Below are positions 37,738-49,700 of a stretch of 64,000 bases of DNA, piece by piece. Under the pieces are notes generated by a model. That model had not been told where the DNA came from, made no database searches, and was given only the letters and a program-made list of their open reading frames with translations. The stretch is from Lathyrus oleraceus. Taxonomy: Eukaryota > Streptophyta > Magnoliopsida > Fabales > Fabaceae. Position 1 is the first letter of the stretch; the number at the start of each line of letters is the position of its first letter. A program made the translations under genes and the position numbers. Where the stretch lies: the NCBI RefSeq assembly GCF_024323335.1, contig NC_066581.1:29942699-30006698 (forward strand), read 5' to 3'.

Positions 37738-40700
37738 TCACCATTGATTCCCCTGCTCTGGCATATCTTGGGGATTACGAGTTTTAATTTGGTACACCTT
37801 CTTAATGGGCTTATCATAAGCTCCCCCTAATGCAGCTTCTTGATGCCTAACGTATATTCCATCCGTATCTGGAGCTTTACTAATCCAGTTTGGAGGGGGT
37901 ATAGGAGGACCAATGTTCTGGACAAATTGGGTTTGTAGATTGCTTGTGTGCCCTGAATTTTGCGGCCTCATTAACATCATTGCAGGTGTTTTTGGTGAAG
38001 GTGCTACAGATGACCTAGGTTTCACACCTTCATCCACTGTCAAAGCATGAAATCCAGTTTTCATGTTGTGGAACTGTTCATGATACTGCGACCTATCTTG
38101 TATCCTAATATTCTGTCTGTCATTTTGCCAACCATTAGACGACATTGGAAATCTAGGCCTAGTCATTATGCCCTGGGGACTGTAATTTTGTCCATAATAA
38201 TTGTTTGATTCCTCACCATAATATCTTCCAGATCCAGAGGCTCCAGTTGGTCTGACCTTGTTCATTGTATGATGGCCTTGAAACTGGTCCGGTAATCCAT
38301 AGGATGTATTATTATTAAACTGTAGGGAGTTTCTGACAAGACGGTGAGCTGCTTCTCCTAATTGAGGGCCGGCAATTGCTCCAGGTACCTGTTGTCTGGG
38401 ATGTAACAAAATAGGAAAGTAAGAGCTCTTTGAAATTATACGACTTATCACTCACGATATGAAGACCAGATTTCACACACCAAAATCTTCATGTACTTAA
38501 TTTGAACAGCAATACGAGAATGTAACAGCCTCTACATAACATGAAATTTTCTAGATTTTCCACAAGAATATTTCTTGAAGTATGGATGATTTCTTCAGGA
38601 AAAATCCGCATATAGTAGTAATATTACCGCACTGAACATTAAATTTAAGTAGTTCTGGGTGCGATGGTTGTAATATTGTTTAACAAAAGGCAAGAATATG
38701 AAAAAAAATGTCACCCAGTGACCAAGCTAACAAACTCCAGAATGGATTCTCACCTTTCTCTGGCTTGATATCGCCTACTATTGTCTTCATGCCATAACAA
38801 AGGAATAGGTTTAAAATCGCCGTCTCTTAATATCTGTAAACATAACCAATGTCAAAGTCAATCTGATCAATGTCCTTGAACCAAAAGGAAATAGACAAGA
38901 ATTAAACTTTCTTTTAAAATGATGTTAAAATGGTTGATAAAATGAATTTACATATGGCAACCATCTAAGCCATGTTATTGACAAACATATCTAGTCATGG
39001 AACACCGTCTACGGGATGAATTCATTAAAATTTTACACTAGATGCTAAGAGAAGTATACGGACCTTTTTGGGCATTACTACATCATCCGGAGGTTTTGGA
39101 ATATGCCTATGACTACGAGGATTAAGGTAAGTAATATTTCTGAAATTTAAAAACACTCAACATGAGTACATGTAAAGATTTTAAAATATTAGGCACGCTG
39201 AAGGGAAACACTTACAAAACTTGATTACGCGCGATATCCTGCAAGCCTCTGATGGGAGAAGATACAACATCTCTGAACACATTTCTTTCATATGACCAAA
39301 AAAATCCATTCATACCATCACTGCCAATAAAGGAAACATGACAAGCACATGAGTCCTATTAAAAGGCTAAGCAGAATTCAATTAGTTACCATTACCAACA
39401 CATTCACTAACCTAGCCCTTGGATCAATTGGCATAGCAGGTCTTCCTCCAAGAGGTATATGACTATAATTTTGATAATAGTATAAGATATGTGGAACCAA
39501 CTTATGCGCACAGCTGACATAAAGCAAATCAAGCATCTTACTATTTCGCCGATGTTCCTCCTCCTGCACAACACATAACTCGTAATGAAATTGAGCACTC
39601 GAGCGCAACTAAGAATAGATTGGTCTTGTTAATTCATATACTGTAGAACATGGCTCGCTCTAGACAAAAACAATATTTGAAGCTACCAGTTGGAAAGAAT
39701 ACAAAGGAAAAAATCCATCTCAAACCCCCTCCTCTCAAAAAGAATGTGCAATTGAGTACAAAAAAGTTGGGATAATTAGTGTAACAAGAGAACGCAATGA
39801 GAGAGCACTGGTACTTACAGGTCTATTTAAAAGCTGCTACTGTCAATAAACAACTTCTATTTTAATAAACCACAATCATCATATTTTTATCAGATTTATT
39901 CTTTGATATAATTTGAAAGCCGGCAGCTTTGGACCACAACTCTGAATTAGTTCATAAATGTGGTAGACGAGAAATAAACCTAGTAACAAACAACACATCC
40001 CGTACAAAAGCAATAATTATAAAATTTTCCAGACCGTTAATGTGCCTTCAAGCGCCCTTGTGGCAGAAAGCAACTTCTTCTCATCAATGAATGGCAGCTT
40101 CGCAACACCCTGCAAATACTCCAAACAAATAGCCTTATTGCCACTTCATTCTAATGCGTTCATAAAATGTTTTAGTGATGAAAAATCACATACGAGCGCA
40201 TGTGTACACAAGACAAAACATTACAACATTACCTGCCATGAATATTTTTTGCCATTCATATCAATCTCAAAATCTGTCAAAAAGCAATCCAAGTAAAATA
40301 CTAGAAAGTATACAAGATGTAGCAGAATACATCAATAACAGCCAAGTGATCTCACCAGAAGGATAGAATTGAAGAATAGGTGATGAAGGATTAATCATCA
40401 AATCCCGATATCTTTCAGGCAGTGCACTTGAACTGTATCAAAAAATTAACAAGCATCAATATATGAATAGTCATGTGATACAACAGATCTAACGATGCAG
40501 GAAGCGAAGAAACCTTGAAGAGGGTAGAGTCCCCATGAGCTGATCAAATGGTTTGAATGGTTCTCCCATGAAAAAAGTTATTTCCAGATCAGCTAAATCT
40601 TTAAGATCAGAAGCAAAAGGAGCATAATGGTACGGGTAATACCTGTAGAAACAATAAATGTTGAAAATTTTGAATAAAGTGGTAATCCAATACAAATGAA

Positions 40701-43700
40701 AGAAACTATGAGATAATTATGACATCATAAAGCAATTCAAACACCAACACCTATATCCCAGTCAACAACAGAGTAGTCAAGATCGCAAGTCATCGTGTGA
40801 TCTAGATGGGTCTGGGCATGTTCGTGCATGGATGGAATCGCAATCTGGTGGGCACGGCTGGGATTGCCGTGCAACGGTGGAATCGTGCGACTCTTTCTTC
40901 CATTTTTGGGTTTCTCAGTTGGATTTGTGGGTCGAGTCAGCGACCCAGTTCCTCTCATGTTGCATTCTGCTTTGTTTTCTTTGCTACTGTCTGTAGCTTT
41001 TTGCGAATGAACTCCCTCTCTCACCCTGCTCTGTTTTGTTATTGTTATCTGAAAGTACAGTTCACTACAATTGCAGGCAACTATTTCCCTGCTATGAACC
41101 TTACTTTGTGGCATTTATGACTTTTGTATAAATATGAAACAAATTTTATAATAAAAAATCTGAGTTTTATTAAGTATTTTGTATGTACTTTGAATTTTTT
41201 TACTTAATTTCATTTATATGCATATAAATGACCTATCAAAAAACAACACATATATTACGACCCCCAATTCATGATCTTGTGTCCGCTTCCCGATCCTGTG
41301 TAGAATCTTGACTCTGACTACCATAGTCATCAAGGCATCCAGATTACTTTACATTCCTTATAATCAGATTACTTTATATTCCTTATAATCGTATAGTCCT
41401 AGAATGGCAGTATCAAGCTAGCAAATAATTGTAAGTCAAACAAATATCCTGAATTTGAGACAAGTCAGCTTCCTAGTACTAAAAGAAAGGTCAGTAATTG
41501 CAATTGATCCTAGTGGGACCAATAATGGGGTAACTTCGCTCAGCATAAGTTTAGAAGTACATTTTTCACCAAAACTAGTTATCAACAGTATATCATTCAT
41601 GTAAATGTACAGCTTGTTGATCTAATATCATAAAAATAGTAAGCATTGGAGAGCAAATATAACCTATAACTGTTATCTCATAAAAGTATAACTAACCACA
41701 GCCATGAGCAAACACCCTGATAGTAATACCGGGAAACCCAGCAAAGGCCTTCTACATATTTCAAGACCTACAAGGAAAAATGTGATATAAATAAAAACCA
41801 AAAATTAATGGAATTAGTACAATAGTCATTACCAAGAAAGTAAAAAATATACAATCCAACGAATATCTATTAATACATAAAATAAATTTTCAGCCAGTGC
41901 AGCAGTGCTCAGACCCTATTTACACATGAGCATAATATACAAGGAACTAGTTTTGGGAAATCCTCCAGTCCTACTACCTCCTAATAATCCCAAAGTTTGA
42001 CAGTTTTTTTTTTCAAGAAAAGTTAAAGAAGATAGATATAACCTACATGCCAAGTTTTCCAATTTGAATTGAAGGAATACATACTCCTTTAGCACTGAAT
42101 TATTCTTCCTTGTGAAACACAAGCTGATAGAAAGATCAAAATTCAAGACATGCTAACAGCGTCCAACACAGTATAGAAATTGGAAAATTTTACATGCTTG
42201 TCTAAAACATGTTTCAGAAAATTGAAAATCTAATCACTGAAGCTATGGGACTTTGAAAATTTTATGCAACGAAATTGTAGTTTAAATACCTATGACCGTT
42301 TTGTGCCATCAATATTGTATTGTTCGCAATGTGAATATGTGTAAAAGAACAGTAAACAATTCCAAGAATACCGGCTGAACTTACTATATCTTTCTTAATT
42401 CTCTCAATCTCCTCTGGATCTGATGCACCAAACTTTTCAGCATAATACCTTTCCGTGTACCCAGGCTCTCCTAACTTAACCTGAGATAATAAACACCAGG
42501 CAGTTTATAAAAAAAATTATGTTGCTAATCCCAAATAGTGTGGCGTAGCATCGACCCCCTAAAATACTATAGCGGGATAAATGCTATTGCAAAGACAAAA
42601 TCAGTTTGCAAACTGCAAAACATAAATACACAAATCAAAGACACCTTCATACTTAATGATTAAAGAACCTAAACTACATAGCAATAAAACTTAAACACAG
42701 AAGAAAAACATAACAGAGCTAAACCAAAAGTAGGAAGAACATATCGACTGTTTGTGAGCAAGAACAAAACATAATGAAGAACATAACTTTACTCTTAAAA
42801 GGGTCCAAATTGGCTTTTATACCCTTACAAAAGACGTGTTTGAAAAATGGCTTTAAGGAATTTCGTCCCCAAACCCATCTTATAGCGGCTGTAATAGCAG
42901 GGTTTAGGGCTGCAATAGCAACGGCTACACCCATAAATGTTGACAGCAGCTCGCAGGCCAAAAGCGTCGCACCAAACCCTACCCCTGCTATGCTATTATG
43001 CTATAGCACGCTATTGACAACACAAAAAAATTCTCATGACTTCTAGAGTTCTTAACCCCTGTGGCCTAACATTAGCCATGCTTTAGTGTTCAGCTTTTAC
43101 TCTTTACATCAATTGCACCCTAAAAAAGTGAATCCATCTACTAATCAAGGACCCTTAATCTACTTCTAACCGATAAAAGGAACATTCAATTTCAAAAATG
43201 CACACTTTAGCCTGGAAAAAAAGGGAGTTACAATCAAGTTATTCTAAAGGAACCACTTAAAAAGACAAACTCAATTATTTTAGAAGAAGAGATACAAACA
43301 TAGCATACATTTTATACCATGCATCCAAACAGTTAATTTAGAGAATTAGAGAATAGTTAAAATGAAAATTTATCTGTCACATACAAGGCCAGATATAGCC
43401 TTTGCAGTGAGTGTAATAAGCCAATTTATGCATGCACCAGGGGCAGCCCACATTGAAGCTATTTTCAGAATATTAAGATATTTGAAAGGTACTCCAGGAA
43501 AGGGACTGATATTCAGAAATAGAGGACATATACAGGTTGAAGCCTATACAGATGCTGATTGGGCTGATTTTCAGAATATTAAGATATTTGAAAGGTATTC
43601 CAGGAAAGGGGCTGATATTTTCAGAATATTAAGATATTTGAAAGGTAATATAAATGATAGAAGGTCTACCTCAGGATACTGTGCTTTTGTAGGTGGAAAT

Positions 43701-46700
43701 CTAGTTACATGGAGGAGAAAAAAACAAAATGTTATAGTCAGGAGCAGTGCAGAAGCTGAATTCCGATATGTGACCCGTGGTTTTTGTGAAGTATTATGGA
43801 TCATAAAATTCATGGAAGAATTGAAGTTTTTTGGCCCAACTCCAATTAAAGTTTACTGCAATAATAAGGTTGCTATTTCTATTGCCCATAATCCTGTCCT
43901 ACATGACAGGACGAAGCATGTTGAAGTGGACAAGCATTTCATCAAAGAAAAAATTGACAGCGGTGAGATTTGTATGTCCTACATACCCACCAAAAGTCAA
44001 GTAGCAGATGTTCTCACAAAGAGTCTTCCAGAGAGACTGTTTGATAACATAGTGTGCAAGCTTGCTATGAACGATATATTCATGCCAGCTTGAGGGGGAG
44101 TGTTGAATATTAGCTCAAAATCAAAACAGATTCTGTCGTACAGCTCATTATGGTTGGATTTAAATTGTAATTAAGTAGTAATTAACTGTATTATTCTATT
44201 CTTACCTTATTTAGGATTATCATTTATAGGGAGAATAATTACCCATATTTCCTAGCGTAATTCATATTCTATAAATACCCCATATGTACTGTGTTACAGA
44301 AAATACAAAAAGAAAAGCATATTTCTCAACCAGCGCAAGTATATACTCGATTTACTCGCAGAAACAGGGATGACAGGGTGTAAAGCAGTAGAAACACCGA
44401 TGGATCCCAATGTGAAACTAAAGTCAGTTGCTGAAGATAAATTAGTCTTCCAGCCAATCGTTGATAACGTTCCGTATCTACTATTTCATCTTCAGCAACT
44501 GACTTTAGTTTCACATTGGGATCCATTGGTGTTTCTACTGCTTTACACCCTGTCATCCCTGTTTCTGCGAGTAAATCGAGTATATACTTGGGTTGGTTGA
44601 GAAAAATTCCTTCTTTAGATCTTGCGAACTCCATCCCAAGAAAGTATTTTAATTTTCCAAGATCCTTGATATCGAACTCAGCCTCAAGTCTTCTCTTCAG
44701 ATCACTAATTGCTTTGACGTCATCTCCTGTAATAATAATGTCATCAACATACACTATTAAGATAGCAATCTTACCTTCACATGAGTGTTTAAAGAACATA
44801 GTGTGATCTGCTTGACTTTGGGTGAAGCCATGTCTCTTAACAACACTTCCAAATCTCTCAAACCAGACCCTTGGCGATTGTTTCAATCCATATAAGGATT
44901 TTCTAAATTTGCATACTTTGTTTCTTCCAAGATTTTTTTCAAATCCAAGAGGTAAACTCATATATACTTCATGTAATTCACCATTTAAGAAGGCATTCTT
45001 AACATCATATTAATATAGTGTTCAGTTGAAATTTACTGCAAGAAAGAAGAATTCTGATAGAATTGATCTTAGCAACCGGGGCAAAAGTCTTTTGGTAATC
45101 AATACCATGAGTTTGAGTAAATCCTTTTGCTACTAATCTCGCTTTGTATCTTTCCACACTTCCATCAGCCTTGCATTTCACTGTAAAGACCCACTTACAC
45201 CCTAATGCATTTTTATCTTGTGGTAGATCAGTGATACTCCAAATGTTATTTTCGTTTAGAGCATCCATCTTTTCTTTCACCGCTAATTTTCAATTCGGAT
45301 CACTTAATGCTTCCTGAATAGTTTTGGGCACAAACAAATTAGAAATCCTAGACACATATGCCTTGTGCGTGTGTGATAGTTTGTCATATGACAAGTAATT
45401 AGACATAGGATGTTTAGCGCACATACGAGAATCTTTCCTCTCAGCAATCGGGACATCGAGGTCAGGAATATTTTTTCTCACAGAAATTGAAAGATTAATA
45501 TCAGGAAAAGACAAATCAGATAAATCATTGGATGAGTAAGAAGGATTACCAGATGAAGAATTAGAAGACAGATTATCTATAGGACCTTCACTCGGTAAAT
45601 CAGATTGGATTTCTACTGGAGAGACAATAGGGTTTGCACCACCTTTGTGGAATTTTTTTCGAAAATACACTTTAAGTTCAGGATTATCATCCTTAATCAG
45701 TGTTTCTCCCCCTGTTTCAAATTCTATTATCTTAGCACTTGGGTGATTTGTAGTCACAATATCATCTAGAGCAAGCAAAGTTTCCCAAAAATTATCTTCT
45801 TTATTATTACATTAACTCTCCCCCTGAAAAGAATTTTTTAAAAAAGGTTGATTTTCAACAAAGTGAACATCCATGCTTTCAAAAAATTTCTTTGTAACTG
45901 GGTTAAAACATTTGTATCCCTTTTTATTGGATGCATAGCCAAGAAAAACACATTTTTCGGCTTTAGGATCCAACTTAGAACGAAAAACATTGGGGATGTA
46001 AACATAACAGAGACAACGAAAAACTTTAAGGGGAAGATCCGTAATAATACGGGATGTAGGAAAATTGTTTTGTAACACTTGTACAGGACTTTCATATTGT
46101 AACACCCGAGATGGCATTCGATTGATGAGGTGACAAGCAGTTAATAAAGCATTTCCCCAAAGAAACTTAGGTACATTCATAGAAAACATAATAGCTCTAG
46201 TAACTTTGAGGAGATGTCTATTTTTTCTTTCAGCAATACCGTTTTGTTGCGGAGTATCGCGACAAGTGGATTGATGAATTATCCCCTTAGTTACAAGGAA
46301 CGTACTTAAATATTTGTTGAAATATTCAGTGTCATTGTCAGACCTTAGAATGCCAATCTTGGTTTGAAATTGATTGTTAATCATGTTAAAAAAATCTTGA
46401 AATCTTTGTTCAACTTCTGATTTCTTTTCCATGAGATAAACCCAACACAACCGTGTATGATCATCAATAAATGTCAGAAACCATTTTTTTTCAGACATAG
46501 TTTTAATTTTTGAAGGACCCCAAACATCACTGTGAATTAAATAAAAAGGTTTGGAAGCAAAATAGGCTTTTGATTTAAAAGACACACGATGATCTTTAGC
46601 TAAATGACAAGCTTCACAATGAAATTGTGAGGAATTTATTTCTTTGAAAAAAACAGGAAATAAATGCTTAAGATAAGAAAAACTAGGGTAGCCTAATCTT

Positions 46701-49700
46701 TTATGCCATAACATAACTTGATCTGAAACAGGAGATGAGTTTGTACTGTTTGAACTGAAAAACGCTATATTGTCAAACTGAATTCCATCAAGGTAGTATA
46801 GTCCATTCATCTCTCTAGCAGTTTCCATCGTCTTCCCCGAGTTCTGGTCCTGAAAAACACAAGTAGATGGACGAAAAAGAACAAAACAATTAGTATCCTT
46901 AGACAATTTATGAACAGATAGAAGATTACAAGTGGATTTAGAAACATGTAAAACAGGTTGCAAAGTGATTTGCTCTGAAATTTTTATGCTACCTTTGCCT
47001 GCAATACTTGAATAACTACCATCAGCTACCCTAACTTTTTCAAAACCTGAACTAGGAAAATAGGAATTGAATAGATGAGAGCAATTAGTCATGTGTTCAG
47101 ATGCCCCTGAATCTATTATCAAAGGGTTAGAGTGGTTGTGGGTAGATAGTGCCCAAGAATCCTTACCTGTTTGTGCCACAGTTCCAGTAAGAATATTAAG
47201 AGATGAATTAAACTTTAGAAACTTAAGAAGGTTATCCATTTGCTCCTTCGTACATGGAGGCGAATCAGCCTCATTGGCCATAGGCATAGGACGGTCACCA
47301 AACTTGTCAGCCTTGCCATGGTTTGGTCGTCCATGTAGTTTATAGCAAGTTTCCCGAGTGTGGCAATTGCGCCCACAGTAGTCACAAAATAAATGAGTCT
47401 TGTCTCCACCTCGTTGATTAGGAAGTGGTTAACGATTGAGATGGGGAATTGCCAAGGCAGATCCTTCAACTGGTGGAGGAACAACTGCTGTATTTTTGCC
47501 AAGCATCACTTGCCGACGACTCTCTTCGCGACGTACTTCTGAAAAGACTTCACTAATTGGAGGGATAGGATTTCTGTCTAGAATTCGGCCACAAACCTCA
47601 TCAAAACCAACATTTAAACCTGCAAGGAACTTGAAAACACGACTAACATCCACCATCTTCTTGTAATGTTTGCTATCGGTCAGTGATATCCACTCATACT
47701 CATTGAAAAGGTCCAAATCTTGCCAAATACGTTTGAGACAATTGAAGTATTTGGTGATTGAATCTTCACCTTGCCGAATTTCTCCCAGTTTGAGAGTTAA
47801 TTCGTAGATTTGGGATTGATTTTCCAAATCATAGTACATTTGGGAGATACCTTCCCAAAGTTCTTTTGCAGTATCATAACAGAGATAATTTGCACCTATC
47901 TCTTCATCCATGGAGTTGACTAACCATGTCATGACCATGGAGTTTTCAGCATCCCATGTATCATAATTTGCACTGGCCTTGTCTGGTTGTTTTTTGTCGC
48001 CAGTGATGTAGCCAATCTTTCCTCTCCCCCTGAGATACATACGAACGGATTGCGACCATCAAAGATAATTAGCACCGTTCAGCCGAATTGTTGTGATCTG
48101 AACAGGGTGGTTTTCATGTTACGTCCGGACTAATTTAGGTGTTTTAGGTTCGAGTGAGGAATGTTTGGGTGAAAGTGAGGACTCGGTATCAGACATTGTG
48201 TGGGATGGAAAAAAAGGACAAACAGAGCGGAAGCAAAACCAAAAAAAACCTAAAAAAATCTTTTTTGCTCTGATACCATATAGAATTATGCTTTTCTATT
48301 TTGTATTTCTGTAACACAGTACATATGAGGTATTTATAGAATATGAATTACACTAGGAAATAGGGGTAATTATTCTCCCTATAAATGCTAATCCTAAACA
48401 AGGTAAGAATAGAATAATACAGTTAATTACTATTTAATTATAATTTAAACCATCCATAATGAGCTGAACGACAGAATCTGTTTTGATTTTGTGCTAAATA
48501 TTCAACAGAAAGCAATGAGGCAAACTATGAAATTTGATCTCAGGGACCATACATTCCCATGTTGCGAAAACTGTATATCCTACCATCGATTGGACAAGGA
48601 AGGTAGAAACATAAAAGGGACATAAGATACTACCTTCTATATGAAGGTATATTTAATTTAATGACAAAATTAAACAATACTAGCATTTAAGTATTTTCTA
48701 TACAACATGCATTATAAAGGTAACTTTGCAAGGCTGCATACAAACTTTTATACTGAAACAAAATTTCTTTACAATGTTTTTAACAAGTATAATGTCGAAA
48801 TTAAATGATAGAAACAGGGATCTGCAAAACATCGCCCACAGACCAGCAGTTCACAAAATGCTTTGCACATGCCCACAAACAACCTATTCAATTTCAACCC
48901 AGACCATTCATGCAGAAACAGAGGCCCCGTAAATTGAGTCAACCCTATTAGAGTATGTAATAGGATTAGGCTCAAGACTGACACATGTCAGCTTGAGCAC
49001 TGATAAAACCTCCTGTTGCAGGTCAACTAATTCGCTATATATAAAGCAGATAGTTGTAGTTTGTTGTAACTAACTGTTTCTGAAATCAAAAGTTAGTTGG
49101 ATCTAAAATGCATTCACTATCTCCCTCTACCAATTCTATCAAACCCAAAGTCACCCATCCCATCACCTTATACAATCACGCAAGGTCGCAACAAAGCTTT
49201 GAACCACATAGCAGCAGCAGGGGTTTGAAGAAACCACACCGCCTACTTCTCAAGGGTTCAAAAAATTCAGCTGGACCAACATGGCAAGCTTTTTAAGTGA
49301 ACACACTTCCGAATGCAAGAACCTGGTGTGTTTAAAGATGGAATCAGGATTGAAGGGGCCTTCTGAATACACACATATATATAAATGGTATAATTCTGTA
49401 AGTCAGAGTGTGAATTCAGTAACCACAGTTCTATGGAAAAACAATGTCAACACTGTTCCTATACAAGCTACATTGCTATCCTTGGAGTATGATTGGGAAA
49501 CCAATAGAATAACTTGGTCTTAGACTCTAGAAAGTTATTTGTGGTTGGGTTCCCAAACATGCATTTAAAACAACAACCAAGGCTTATCCCACTAAATGGG
49601 GTCGGCTACATGGATCAAATTTCGCCATAATGTTCTATCAAAGACCATGTTTACATGCATTTAAAAATTTAATCAAAAAAATAATAATCAAGTCAATTAC

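Larger units (their letters stand above)
43367..48507 (-). mobile_element. Rearranged Ty1/copia element with inverted 3' end in XRN4 intron 11
   Basis: From 48507 leftward on the minus strand: 5' LTR, iMet primer site, gag, integrase and RT to the GRLIYL region at about 44440. The remainder, RNase H plus polypurine tract plus 3' LTR, lies on the plus strand at 43367-44330. Between the two orientations is a 117-bp inverted repeat (44322-44438 and 44488-44604) of RT sequence. The left edge (43367) is internal coding DNA joined directly to intron DNA, with no LTR there. Coding frames carry several stops and one frameshift. No target duplication was found at the outer ends. Confidence 0.88.

Noticed and set aside
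40737..41120. Overlapping frames of 104 and 125 codons on both strands in XRN4 intron 13
   Set aside because: Inside an intron with clear flanking splice sites; no recognised domain; probably a small inserted element.
44370..44600. Plus-strand 76-codon frame ending in a repeat of its own protein motif
   Set aside because: It reads through the inverted repeat and spacer of the rearranged copia element and is not a gene.
48726..49523. Open frames in the rest of intron 11
   Set aside because: No family resemblance, AT-rich composition and intronic position.
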